DNA of 64,000 nucleotides from Ephydatia muelleri (Eukaryota; Porifera; Demospongiae; Spongillida; Spongillidae), in assembly GCA_013339895.1 (NCBI GenBank), contig JABACO010000007.1:8389635-8453634 (forward strand), read 5' to 3'. The notes below the pieces were generated by a model. That model worked only from the letters and a program-made list of their open reading frames with translations. It did not search any database and was not told the DNA's origin. Positions 21,527 through 32,575 of the stretch are shown here, in pieces (the first letter of the stretch is position 1; the number at the start of each line of letters is the position of its first letter). Both the position numbers and the translations under genes were made by a program.

Positions 21527-23509
21527 ATGCAACACAATAAAAACACCTTAGAAATGGCTATGAGATTTAGCATTGCACAAGTGCTGACAATGCTTGAGAA
21601 TGATGACATCAATGGCGACGAAGATGTGCCAATGATGCCAGGTAGTGACGATGAGTTTGGGAGCGAGGGTAGTGGTGATGAGCTTCTGGATGACATGGGT
21701 GAGGAGGATGTGCATACCACTTCTGAGTTCTGTGCAGGTGAGGAGGGGGAGCAAAATGGCAGCGAAGATGAGTTCCACCACCAGAACTATTTCGATGACA
21801 TGGGTGAGGAGAATGTGCAAACCACTTCTGAGGCTTCTGCTGGTCTGCGGGAGCAAAGCAATAGCGTTCACCTGGAGAACACACTCCCTCAAAGTACCAA
21901 TGTTACGCATGATGGTGCACAGGCCTCAAATGTACCTCAAAGGTGGTCATCCTCGTTTACACCAATAGCCGTTACCCCATTCAGCAATCCTGTTGGTCCA
22001 ACATTCACTGTGGGGGAGGATGCAGGAGAGATATTCAACCATTTCTTTACTGACTCCCTAATTGACCACATTGTGATACAAACAAACAAGTATGCCCAAG
22101 AAACAATGGAGCCTACCAAGTTCCTGAAGTGGAAGAGTGTCACGACAGAAGAACTGAGGGCATATTTTGGCTTCATGATCTTGATGGGCCTGGTGAGAAT
22201 GCCAGAGTTGGAGGACTATTGGAAGTTGGATCCAGTGTTCAATTATCCACCAATTGCTAGCAGAATATCTAGGAATAGATTCAAGGAAATATCTAGGTTC
22301 CTACACTTTGCAGACAATCAATCACTAGTAAATCGAGGCGAACCTGGTTTTGACAGACTGGGAAAAGTCAGGCCAGTGATTGAGGAAATCAGCAAATCTC
22401 TGCTTCACAACTATGATGTGTCAAGAGACGTAGTGGTAGATGAAGCTATGATCCCGTTTAAAGGTCGATCATATCTGAAGCAATATCTCCCAAAAAAGCC
22501 TGTCAAATGGGGGATAAAGGCATGGTGTTTGGCTGATAGCCACAATGGGTATGTTCAGAAAGTGGATGTATATGCAGGCAAGACCATGGGGGAACGAAAA
22601 GATTGGAACATGGGTGAGCAAGTTGTCCTGGATCTAACTTACCACTTGCGAGGAAAGTACCACCATGTGTACTGCGACAACTTTTTCACATCTAGTCGTC
22701 TCTTAGAGGAGCTCCTTGCCAACGGCATATACGGTTGTGGCACGGTCCGTCAAAATACCAAAGGTTATCCTGCGCACCTAAAGATGTCGGGAAAAGGAAA
22801 GCGAGCCCAAAGGAAACTTGGGCTTATCAACAGGTTAGATTTTTAAAATTTAAACATACTCTGCTTTATAGTTATGTCTTGGTTTTGCAGAGGTGACATG
22901 GTAGCACAACAGCAGGGGCCACTGGTGTCCACAGTGTGGTTAGATACCAAACCAGTGACAATGATGGCGACAAACTGTCAACCAGGAGAAACATCTACTG
23001 TAAAAAGAAAGGCATCAGATGGAAGTAAAGCAGACATGAGGTGCCCAACAACCGTAACAGCATACTCCCAATGCATGCATGGTGTCGACTACAACGACCA
23101 GTTGCGCCAGTATTATTCAGTACCTACAAAATGCCGTAAATACTACAAGTATATATTTTGGTTCTTGTTTGAACTGGCTTCAACAAACAGTTATATACTA
23201 ATGAAGCAATATACGTCTACAACTATGGCACTGAAGGACTATAGGGAAAATCTGGCCAAAAGCCTCATCGGGACCTACAATTCTAGGAAACGACCTGGGC
23301 GCATACCGTTACAGCCAATGCAAGTTGCTGAGGTACACTTCCCCAAAAAATTCAAAAAAGAGGGTCAAGTGAAAGCAGCAAGGTGTGATAGATGCCAAAA
23401 ATTGGGTAGAAGGAAAGAAACAACGTGGTTCTGTTACAAGTGCAAAGTACATCTATGCCACACTGGTGAAGATGATACAGACTGTTTTTTAATATACCAT
23501 GATAAGTAA
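21527..23509 (+). CDS. piggyBac transposase, two exons, 641 residues
   Basis: Exon 1 is 21527-22833, a 57-bp GT-AG intron is 22834-22890, and exon 2 is 22891-23509; the junction splits an Arg codon and keeps the frame. The N-terminus (1-130) is acidic with a duplicated DDMGEE(D/N)V(H/Q)TTSE block. The catalytic core follows with VVVDEAMIPFKGR (Asp305), AWCLADSHNGY (Asp337), YCDNFFTSSRLL (Asp384) and MHGVDYNDQLRQYY (Asp502), the positions expected of the piggyBac DDD(D) active site. The C-terminus has the Cys-rich domain CDRCQKLG...CYKCKVHLC (601-625) that binds the element's ends. Length and motif set match functional piggyBac proteins, and I see no frame break. The enzyme would cut and paste the element at TTAA in the nucleus. 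The start could also be the in-frame Met at codon 10 or 12. Confidence 0.93.
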
Positions 23510-23738
23510 ACATTATGCATAATACACTACATAACCAGTTTCATAGCCTGTTCCCATGCATGTATATCTCATTCATTTACATAAATGTTTTCAATACCAT
23601 TCAGCAGATAGAACATTCATTTTCCTAACAACTTTAAGTTGCACCTAAATAATGTCTTTATTGACAAGTTGAATCACAGGTACAAACAAATACTTACGAC
23701 AGCTTCTTACAGCACTGCATGGCGTTATGCACAGGAAC

Positions 23739-24130
23739 CTTGGGAGGAGACAGTCAGGGCATTGGCCAGGAGATGTGGCAGTACTCACAGCGACCTGGGA
23801 GGAGACAGTCAGGGCACTGGCCAGGAGATGTGGCAGTACTCACAGGGACCTGGGGAGGAGACAGTCAGGGCACTGGCCAGGAGATGTGGCAGAACTCACA
23901 GGGACCTGGGGAGGAGACAGCCAGTACGCACAGGGACCTGGGGAGGAGACAGTCAGGGCACTGGCCAGGAGATGTGGCAGAACTCACAGGGACCTGGGGA
24001 GGAGACAGCCAGTACGCACAGGGACCTGGGGAGGAGACAGTCAGGGCACTGGCCAGAAGATGTGGCAGAACTCACAGGACCTGGGGATGAGCAAGTCAGG
24101 GCACTGGCCAGGAGATGTGGCAGTATGCAT
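23739..24130. repeat. Minisatellite inside piggyBac, ~56-bp unit
   Basis: Six to seven copies of a unit containing ggaggagacagtcagggcac and ggccaggagatgtggcag, some carrying an extra agccagtacgcacaggg block. All three plus-strand frames stay open, which is why long frames appear here; they are not genes. Confidence 0.92.
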
Positions 24131-24918
24131 GTAGATCAGTGCAGATCAGTTTTATAGTACAGAACATATTGCAGCGGTAACTATATATATAATTCTGAAG
24201 CTAAAAGGATATCTTACTAGGATATGCCGCTGTACAAACGGTGCGTGACATTATTATCTAAGCAATACAAAACATACCTATACTGTCTGGTCATACTGTC
24301 TGTGTTTGAGCACCAAAACATAGGCAAACCGCATCGATGACCTAATCAAAAGACAACAAAACGTGACAAAACAGCGTCTACGATGAACTTAGACCACACA
24401 AGCACCTCTAATATAGTGAAAAAGTCTCACGCTGACAAATAAAGCCTATACAAACCCAAGTAATCATTCATTCATCGGGTGGGCTACTATTAGAATCGCT
24501 AGAACACAACGACAACCATATCATAACAAATCAAAACGCACAATAGACAGTGTAATTCTACACAAGAAGGATAGGTAAGAGGTTGAAAAAACACTACGAA
24601 GCACTTTTTTGTAGTCCAACTGCTACTAGGTAGACAAAACGAGAGCGCGCGTGAAAGACACATTTCGTACTACAAATTAGTAATTTAGAAAAACGGGGTC
24701 ACAACGATCAATTCATGGAAATACATTGCTAAACATACTTTAAGACATCCACGGTGAATTTCAGCCAGTTCACTAACGAATATGCGAGTTCCAAAGTGAT
24801 TGCCGCGCACGCCATAACTTTCAAAACTCTAAAAAATAATTTGGCCGGAAGGTCACATTACGTAGATTTTAATTTGACCGTTATAGGGTTAACTAATAAC
24901 TTATTATTATTTTTGAAA

Positions 24919-25145
24919 ATGGTGTACAGCGATTATGTCAAGCTTCACATTCTTTTTTATCATCGGAAAGGGCACAAAGCGCCAACTATCTACAAGCGCT
25001 TGCGATCGGAGGGCCTAGAATGTACGCATGAAAGTATTCACTTGTACAGTGCTGCCGACCTTATGCTCAGCTTTTTAAACCAATGGAAACACCTTCTCCT
25101 TCAGCACCCTCATTACCAAATTCTCCTCGGCCCAGAATATTAGGA
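24919..25145 (+). pseudogene. Tc1-like transposase, N-terminal HTH remnant
   Basis: The frame from the ATG at 24919 reads MVYSDYVKLHILFYHRKGHK then APTIYKRLRSEGLECTHESI, the paired-like helix-turn-helix typical of the first ~50 residues of Tc1-type transposases. It ends after ~75 codons, and no DDE catalytic part follows. It lies within the Tc1-like element just right of the piggyBac insertion and fits a deleted, inactive copy. Confidence 0.65.
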
Positions 25146-25476
25146 AAAATGGTTCTTCGGAACAAGTACAATATGATACACTTTTTTGATTATTTTGGAA
25201 AGTTACTTATACTTACTCAGTTCCTTTTGAAGCGTCATCGTTTAAACTATCAACTATTAAAAAAAGACGCCACGTGCTTAATTATAGAACCAGTTTTAAA
25301 CGGAGTTGCGCAGTTCACAAGTATCGTTTAACACATACGAAAGGGTGTTCAAAAGGAGATAATCGTACTAATATGGTGTTTTTGAAAAGACAGCATGGTG
25401 CAGTAATCGTCGCACTAAAACGAAACGTGACTTTTAATCTGACGACAACTGTACGCGGAACCTCATTCTTTTAGGC

Positions 25477-25595
25477 CTGGGGCAATCCGTGGGACTGGCG
25501 AAGCAAGCTTCACTTCGAGTCCCGAGTTTCAAAAATTGATGTAATATCGTGGGAAGATTGTTCCCATACAAGATATTGAACTCATAAGAACAGTT
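25477..25595 (-). ncRNA. U2 snRNA 3' fragment, degenerate
   Basis: On the minus strand this matches the U2 region from stem-loop IIa through stem-loop III. It differs from the other copies in the window at about ten positions, including three in the retroelement target (attgaactcat instead of attacactcgt), and lacks the last ~27 bases of U2. It is the most diverged U2 copy and marks the edge of the array. Confidence 0.85.
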
Positions 25596-25651
25596 GAGAA
25601 TAATTTTATTTCAAAATGAATTGGAAGGTCATCACCTCCATAGAAGGTGTC

Positions 25652-25663
25652 CCCCTCGCGGGG
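25652..25663 (-). promoter_or_regulatory. 3'UTR hairpin with GCGA tetraloop (element 1)
   Basis: In the RNA sense this is CCCC-GCGA-GGGG, 57-68 nt upstream of the element's 3' end, followed by the same flanking context as in element 5 (gtcgtcc before, aca after). A GNRA-capped stem near the 3' end is a plausible recognition site for the element's own RT. Confidence 0.6.
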
Positions 25664-27129
25664 ACGACACTCTCTAGCAATTTAAACTGAGTACACATGA
25701 GTAATAATTATACTAAACAATGAAATGGTAATGTCACACAAACGATAGTTAGTCATCAGGTTCAGGGAATGAATTGTGCCAAATGTTAAAGCTCCCCTTT
25801 ATTGCTTCTGAGCAGCACAGTTGTCTAAATAGCTTGGCGTAGTTCCTGCCAATTGACAATTTTCTCAGGACAGGCTCATTGTCAGGGTCCCAGCTTCCCA
25901 GGGGGCCCACGATGTAGGCATCAACCTCCACCCTGTGGAACCCCTGAGATCAAAGCAGGGCCTTGAGGTGGTCATATTTCTGTTCTTTGGCTGTCTGAGC
26001 AGCTTGAAAGGTGCCAGTACCCTCAAAAGGCATGGTGACGTCGATGATGTAGGCCTCCCTTGAGGTTTCGTTGAGTATTGCCAGGTCAGGCTTTAGGCGC
26101 GATGTGTCACCTGGTATGCACTGCTTGTTGTATAGGAGGCCCTTCCAAGGTGATATAGCCTTAGCGAGGCAAGCCAAGATATTGTTATGTTGCAGTCTTA
26201 GCAGGCCCACCTTGAAGGATTTAAGATGTGCGCCAAAGTCTCCTGTTCCTCGCAACAACTAGGGTAGCTGATGTCACGCAGTTTCTCTCCAACTCTTCTA
26301 CGCGCCGTCAGTGTCTTTCCCAAATGATGTTCCGGGTCCCCATGTGGAGAGTGGCAGAGATGTCTGTGACCTTGATGATGGAGTCCGTGAGGATCAAACT
26401 GACACGGACTGAGCTCTGTAGGGACTGGAGGTCTCCTGCTCCGCTTCATTGACCAGGCACAAGGACCCGCATTTCTTCACGTTAAACGTGAGATCCACCC
26501 AGTCTGCAAACTCCTTGCACCGGTCGAGGAGGCTCTGGATACCTTCCTTGCTGGATTCTATAATGCATATGTTGTCCGCAAATGCAAGTGAATTGATGCT
26601 GTGGCCAACCAGGGTGTGGCCTGCGTTGCTGGTGTCGAGATGTTTCAGGAACATCCCTGTTCTGGGGAATCGCAGGTGTGAATGATTCCTTCCCAGTGCG
26701 TACAGCAATCGTGGAGGACCTCGAGCGCCGACCCTGACAGGTACAGACAGCCTCTTCATGATGGACAGCATGAGGTGGTGGGGGACTGATCCGAAGGTGT
26801 CGCGGAGATCAAGCCAGGTGAGGACTAGGTTATGCCTGTGTCTCCTAGAGTCAGTCATGATGGTGCATAGAAGGAATTTGTGTTTGGCATAACCATCGAA
26901 TGCCACGAAGCCGTTTTGCGCATCGGAGAAGTCTGAGGTGGAGATGGCCCAGGAGGCAATCCTACGTGCAATTATTGCAGAGTAGGTCTTGTAGATGGTT
27001 AGTAGAAGACTGATGGGACTCCAGTTTCCGATGGCATTTGTGTCGCCCTCTTTGTGGACGAGTTTCACCAAAGAGTGTTTCCATGGGTGGGGAACCCAGC
27101 AGTTGACCCTGCAGATGTTGTACAGTAGC

Positions 27130-27603
27130 AGTCAAAAAAAAGTTTCCGTAACGTTGCCGTATCGTGCCGTGCAACCGCATGGTTAAGTTAGTGCACTGGG
27201 TGTGCACGTTTATAAACTGAAGCATTCTAATTACGATCATAGCAGTTTCATCGGTGTTTCTGATATTGATTACGGCGTTCTAATATTAAATACGGTCATT
27301 CAGCGGTTCGGTACCGTTTGATAAACTTCAGGATGCCTTGCCTGGAAGCCTTCATACCCTCTTCCAGAAGACGCTTCTCTATAGCGGGCGGGTTTAATCC
27401 TTTTAGGAAATAGTACAGAATACGTCGCTTCGTGTATGAAGAGAATACCATCTTTACGACCGCACGTGTATAGAATGAATTTAATTTAGGGCGTGGTGTG
27501 CATACCTACTGCCGTTTCGACAGTGTCGAGTGTTTTAGCACTCAAGGTGATGCACGCGCGAATAACGTTAAGTTATAAAACGGCGACTGTACGGTTACGG
27601 CCT
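27130..27603. other. Unrelated DNA inside retroelement 1
   Basis: This 470-bp AT/CG-mixed block interrupts the lineage-A RT region and replaces about 60 bp of it. Both borders contain cggtt/aacgtt-type sequence, but I cannot see clear terminal repeats or a target duplication. No gene. Confidence 0.45.
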
Positions 27604-27994
27604 GCCCATTGTTGGTGTAGGTGATACCATCCACTCCGGGGGCCGTATGCTTGCTTCTCCTGAACTGGGTCACCACCTCCTCTGGAGTGAATGGAGCCTG
27701 GAGGATATCCCCCTCGTCAGGATCTCCAGACGCCCCAGTGTCACCCGGCTGCCTATCCGGGAACAGCCAGGGGTGAGGTGGGCCCAGCTGTCCACCGTCG
27801 AAGCACCTCCTCGAAGGCGATGCACTCAAAATCCCCAAGTCATCTCCCAGAGAATGGGGTGAGCTCCTGGTAGAATGGAACTAATCCATCTTTTCTGGGT
27901 CGATGTTGAAGGTGGGTGGAGGGCCGGAGGCTCTGAGTGGGGGTGGTGGTCCGGGTGATGATGGAGGTGTTTGCGCGGTGGGCTCACAGAGCAA

Positions 27995-28260
27995 AATTTA
28001 AGAAATGGAACTTGTTAGGCCAAATGGCCATCAATATTTAAATTTGGTAGGCCTTTGAAGATATGGTCGGCCATTACAAGAATTCATTGTGCAACTCTTC
28101 ACCATGGTTGTGTAATAGAGCATATGTTATACTGCATGTACTGAGTAAATAGTAATATAGTGATGCACAGAGTTGAAGTGTTTTAAAGAAACCGTCAGTT
28201 ACATATCATCACATTGCACAATGCTATACCAATCACTAAGTAAATGCATGAAGTGATGGA
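27995..28260. other. Unrelated AT-rich DNA inside retroelement 1
   Basis: An AT-rich ~265-bp block separates two RT-derived pieces that are out of order. cacagag occurs near both ends. It may be a small insertion or filler DNA from a rearrangement. Confidence 0.4.
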
Positions 28261-28261
28261 A

Positions 28262-29188
28262 TGATCTCGGACCCCAGTTGAGGTTGGAATAAATGGTCTA
28301 CATATATGGGAGACCAGACACGGGGTGCCACACTTTGCTGCGTTGAACTTGAGCCCAGCCCACTCAACAAACTCCATACAACGGTTCAATAATCCCTGAG
28401 TCTCTACTTTATCAGCTGCAACTAAACAGATATCGTCAGCATATGCTAAAGAGTTCACTTTTCCTCCTGCTAAGGTGTAACCCGCATCACAGCAGATGGC
28501 GTCTGCCAAGTTCAAGCCCGGGAGGGCGGTGGACCGCGATAATGGTGGCGTCGTTTGAGGCGGAGCATTGGCTGAGATCCAATCTGGGTTCTTCGTTAGG
28601 AAGGCGCGTTTAAACACCCCGACCTGCTTGTTGGTACGCGTGCCAACTGCGTCCGCGATGGCGACGTTGCTGAGAGGCCCAAAACGTATAAGTGCCGCTT
28701 TAAATCTTTCCACTTCATCGTGAGTCCACGCTTTCCTCTTCTCGGTGGCATTCTCGCTCGCGCTCGCCTCCGCCCGTACTTTACACGCCTCTTCCATGTG
28801 ACGTCCACGCACATGCTGGGAAAGGGACACCTTCGAGTGAAAACGAAGGGCACAGTATGTACACTGAAAGGCGCCGTTGGCCGATGCCGGGGGGAGCGAT
28901 CGCTCCATGGGTGGACTTGACGTGGCTCGTTATCTGTTTCAGCGAGTCTGCCTCCGAGCCGCACACGTCGCAAACGAAAAGGTCACGGAGGGCGAGTTCC
29001 GGGTGGCTGACTCGCACGTGGCGCCGTAGTGATGATAGGAGGTTGTACCACGTCTTACAGCAGGGGCACTGGTATGAGGACTGCGACGGGAACCGGATGG
29101 TGTAGGTGGCATCTCCTTGCTGGCAGTGGGCTGGGGCAGCCTCACCTGGAGGAAAGAGGGGTCCCTCACCTTCAGAGTCGCTCGACAA
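28262..29188 (-). pseudogene. Finger/Myb N-terminus fused to an RT piece
   Basis: From 29188 the minus strand encodes an acidic start, then two C2H2 fingers (CPCCKTWYN...HVRVSH and CDVCGSEA...HVKSTH). After a frameshift near 28850 a third finger follows (CTYCALRFHSKVSLSQHVRG), then a Myb-like domain (KAWTHDEVERFKAAL, VGTRTNKQVG, TKNPDW). It then runs within ~30 residues into RT motif C (SLAYADDICLV). In intact relatives about 700 residues separate Myb and YADD, so a large internal deletion has fused them. Confidence 0.8.
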
Positions 29189-29338
29189 AATTCTCTGGGT
29201 TCACCTCTCGACTAGAACCAAGTAGAAATAACCGTCAAACAAAAAAACCTTCCCTACCCCTAAAACTACCTATATCTAAACCTAATCCTAATACCTAAGG
29301 CTCACCTACCCCCCACTAACACCCCGAAACTGAAACCA

Positions 29339-29397
29339 ATTACACTCGTAAGAACAGTTATTTCTACTTGATCTTAGCCAAGAGGCCGAGAAGCGAT
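29339..29397 (-). ncRNA. RNU2: U2 snRNA 5' fragment (copy b)
   Basis: The minus strand begins at 29397 with ATCGCTTCTCGGCCTCTTGG, the hallmark U2 5' end, runs to ...GATCAAGTAGAAATAACTG and ends in the 21-bp target duplication. The canonical branch-point recognition sequence GUGUAGUAUCUG is replaced by GUAGAAAUAACUG. The rest of this U2 copy lies beyond the retroelement on its low-coordinate side. Confidence 0.93.
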
Positions 29398-30117
29398 AAA
29401 GGTAAAAGGGGCCTGCGTTTACTATTTATTTGTCACTGCTGGAGTACCACTTAGGGTGCTACATTGCGTCACATTAACGAGATTCGTTGCCCCTAGGCAC
29501 GTGATGGTCAGGGGTACAGACACCTCGTCCCTGCCTGACGTTGGTCACGCGACAAGTGAGCGACGGTTGCTGCATGCGGACTGCCACCCTCTTACGTTCG
29601 TTCGCAGATTTTCCGGCTACGAGCACTGACATGCATGTAGCCCATTTTAAAGGTTGCTTCCCTTTGGTCTGGCTTCCTCCTTGGATGGTTTGTGTATGTC
29701 AGTCGTGCAGTTCCATCATGCCAGTTTCATTGGGTGTTGCGTGAGTTTGTGGTCGAGCATCCGTGCCCAATTGCGAACACTGGCATCACTAGAAATGAAT
29801 CTAAAAACAAACGATAAAGAAAAGAGTCACCACCACCATCCAACGACGATTTACTGATGCAGCGAAGCGTATATACAACAGGATCAGCGTCTCTTGGAAC
29901 TTCGGGTGAACGGTCACCATTGTGTTTCACTTGTGCAGCAGTGATGTATGCATATATGTGTGTATTACTGCTCTGCGTTTGATCTACTGTAGGGCCAACA
30001 ATTTTGGAACGCCGTAAATTTTGGAACATTCCAATGTATAAGCGCATTCCAATATAAAGCATTTACCAAAATTTCGTTCAAATGTATTCATAATTCATGT
30101 TTATTGATTGCGAAGGT

Positions 30118-30491
30118 ACTGTAAACACGGCAGTCAGCCAAGTTCTGGCACGTACTTGAAAGCGGGATCTTATAAGAGTAAAGTACTAAATCCTGCACAG
30201 CGATGTGAAATTGGTAAGTGCGCTTCCGAACATGGAATACGCACCGCGCAAAAAAAGTTTGGAGTCCCACTGACAACTTAAATGAGAAGGAAAAAGAAAG
30301 TTCTGTGCGGGAATTGCCAATAGTGAAACTGGACAGGCAAAAGAGAGGCAGACCAACGATTCTTGGTGCGTTTGTTGATGAGTTGGTGTGCCAGTATGTG
30401 ACTTGCTTTGCGCTCTTCGGGAGGTGTAGTGAATGGTAAAATTGTTAGAGCTGTTGCGCATGTACTTGTACAATTTTACTACCCCTCCGCA
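30118..30491 (+). pseudogene. Inverted fragment of Tigger transposase exon 1
   Basis: This segment is ~85-90% identical, in opposite orientation, to the exon-1 region at about 31960-32345 (KALDPAQRCEIGKCASEHGI region through the CENP-B-type helix), with indels that break the frame. It lies in what would be the 3'UTR of the intact transposase, so a full-length transcript would carry sense and antisense copies. Confidence 0.85.
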
Positions 30492-30642
30492 GCAAATGAA
30501 CATGCGTTGTACAATTACAAATCTAAGTTACAGCATACATGTGTAGGCTAAGGTTAATGAAATGTCTGACTGAACAATGCGCAAAAACAAGCAAGCAGTA
30601 ACAAGACACAACAGTAAAGAAGTTCACAGCCATATTTTGCGT

Positions 30643-32575
30643 TCAGACACCAGAAGATGTAGGTTGAGCACAGGAGTCAACATGGTTGTCTAGATAAATG
30701 ATAAACAATATGACCAAAATGTACTCAAATGCCAGTAGTGGCAAATAATATTTACCTTTATCAACAATTACTTGTGAGAAACTGCCTTCTGCACTACGGA
30801 TCCAATTAAACTGTTGACCCTCAACAAACCCAACAATTGAGGTAGAAGAAAGAGAAATCACCTTTAGCTCTAATCCTGGCTGAATAAGGTTACCCAGCAT
30901 TCGCCTAGCTAATAATTCAATATCAGTGTCAGAATTTTGTTGGGGCAAAGGTTTACTCAGAACCAATGGTGGTACAACATGCACAATGGGTTGGTTACTT
31001 GTATTTAGAATCCCTGCTTTTTCCCAGCATTGCCTGATTAAAAGATGATTTGATGAAATATCATTGATTACTTCAATCATCCTGATTGCATGTATTGGCT
31101 TTATATCTGATAGCTGCATATTGACTTTAATGCTTTCCAAAGGAATCCCTTTGCCAAGCTTCTTAAATACCTCAGATGAGTACCAAGCATTGAACTTCTC
31201 AGCCATTTTGGTTTTAAAAACATGATTGAAAAGACAATCTAATGGCTGTAACTCTGAAGTACAATTTGCAGGCACTATGCGACAAATTATATGATTATCT
31301 GCAAGGTACTTCAGAACTCCAGTAGTAATATGAGCTTTATATACATCCATGACTAGCAAAGCGGTATGTGAAGCTGCCAAGCTTAAACGCTGTCTAGTGA
31401 TTGCAACATATGGTAGAATGATTTGTTTAATGTACCTCAACATTGTGTCCTCATTGGCCCAGTGTGTTTCACTGTGCCAAACATCCCACCCAGTAGGGAA
31501 TGTCACACCTTTTGGTGGGTGGCAAGCTTCAGTCTTCCCTTGGTACAGGACTTGAGGTGGCAGTAGCAGTCCAGAAAGTGTTATGGCAAGAACTACTGTA
31601 ATTTGCCTCTTGTCATCAAGACCTATAATTGGTACCTGCAATAGAATTGCTAAAAAATAGATTGTGTTATTTGGATGGGCTTACTTGCTTTGAACCTGTT
31701 TTCTCCATTGTGTACCCACCAGTAAAGGTGTAGCTTACACCAGTTTCATCCATATTTATTACCAAGTCCTCAGGAATGCCATGCATACATATACACTGTG
31801 AGATCTCCAGAAGATATTTCGTTTTTATATCAGCAAAGTTTTCAGGTAGTTTCTTTGCTGTTTTTGTGCCTTTTCTTTTTGTAAAATCCATTCTTCGAAA
31901 TATCGATTTAGAAACACCTCTGTTTATAACAATGCTTCCACCATTTTCTTTTACTGCGGAGGGGTTGTAAAATAGTACAAGTGCATGTGCAACAGCTCTA
32001 ACAATTTTACCATTCACTACACCTCCCGAAGAGCGCAAAGCAAGTACATACTGGCACACCAAATCATCAATAAACGCACCAAGAATCGTTGGTTTGCCCC
32101 TCTTTTGCCTGTCCAGTTTCACTATTGGCAATTTCCCCACAGAATTTTCTTTTTCCTTCTCATAAAGTTTTTTTAACTTCCAGACAGTAGTCCGTGGGAC
32201 TCCAAACTTTTTTTGCGCGGTGCTTATTCCATGTTCGGAAGCGCATTTACCGATTTCACATCGCTGTGCAGGATCTAGTGCTTTACTCTTATAAGAGCCC
32301 CGCTTACAAGGTATTGTACGTGCCAGAACTTGGCAGACTGCTTTGTTTACTTCTTGTAAAGCATCACGGTGAATTGCGCTTACTTGTTTAGAACAAGGTA
32401 GGTTGAACAGGTGATCCTCTGGCTCAGACAAATGCCGACTGGGCCTGGGTATCTCTTCTATAGCAGTACATAGGACTAATTGAGATTGAGGTACCATCTC
32501 CTCTTGAGGTAATGCCATGATAGAAGGAGCGATTGAATGAAAGGAGTCTTTTGGAAGTAAGCAGCACCGTGCCAT
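30643..32575 (-). CDS. Tigger/pogo-like transposase, two exons, 627 residues
   Basis: Exon 1 is 32575-31685, a 49-bp GT-AG intron occupies 31684-31636, and exon 2 is 31635-30643; the junction falls between codons. The order is that of pogo/Tigger/Jerky proteins: a first helix-turn-helix (ALDPAQRCEIGKCASEHGIS to VWKLKKLY, ~100-138), a second CENP-B-type HTH (~155-235), and a DDE_1 core with LVINMDETGVSY (Asp276), TALLVMDVYKAH (Asp394) and CTSELQPLDCLF (Asp430). It uses the ATG at 32575, 180 bp inside the element's end. I see no stop or frameshift, so the gene may encode an active nuclear transposase that inserts at TA. Compared with host genes of this kind, the flanking terminal repeats show it is still a transposon. 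Confidence 0.93.

Larger units (their letters stand above)
21144..24888 (+). mobile_element. piggyBac element, apparently complete
   Basis: TTAA at 21140-21143 is followed by ccctataacgg. The mirror ccgttataggg ends at 24888 and is followed by TTAA (24889-24892). This is the exact target duplication and end type of piggyBac transposons. A single transposase gene lies inside on the plus strand, and a ~56-bp minisatellite lies 3' of it. It is inserted into the Tc1-like element. Confidence 0.93.
20978..25451. mobile_element. Tc1/mariner-like element, itself interrupted by piggyBac
   Basis: The ends are inverted repeats of about 45 bp: cagtaggcatcagattaaaa at 20978 and, from the other side, cagttgtcgtcagattaaaa ending at 25451. 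Both continue with the same ~25 bp of gtcacgtttcg-type sequence. The dinucleotide TA lies immediately outside each end (20976-20977 and 25452-25453), as expected for Tc1/mariner. Without the inserted piggyBac only ~725 bp remain, too short for a complete Tc1 element, so it was already deleted or non-autonomous. Confidence 0.85.
25596..29338 (-). mobile_element. U2-inserted retroelement 1, mosaic of both lineages, dead
   Basis: It is bounded by a degenerate 21-bp target copy at 25575-25595 and an intact one at 29339-29359. From its 5' end (high coordinate) it holds: finger and Myb regions (29188-28560); a short RT piece with LAYADDICL and KFNAAKCG (28510-28262); unrelated DNA (~28260-27995); lineage-A linker and first RT motifs (27990-27605, TAPGVDGITY); unrelated DNA (~27603-27130); lineage-A RT (27128-26455, IARRIASWA, TWLDLRD); then lineage-B knuckle, endonuclease and tail (26400-25596, SRLKPDLAIL, VGPLGSWD). 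Frames break many times. The order of RT pieces is not that of any single element, so several insertions or recombinations are stacked here. Confidence 0.85.

Noticed and set aside
23639-24157. Three overlapping frames of 120-170 codons
   Set aside because: Minisatellite of ~56 bp inside piggyBac; all three frames are open for repeat reasons.
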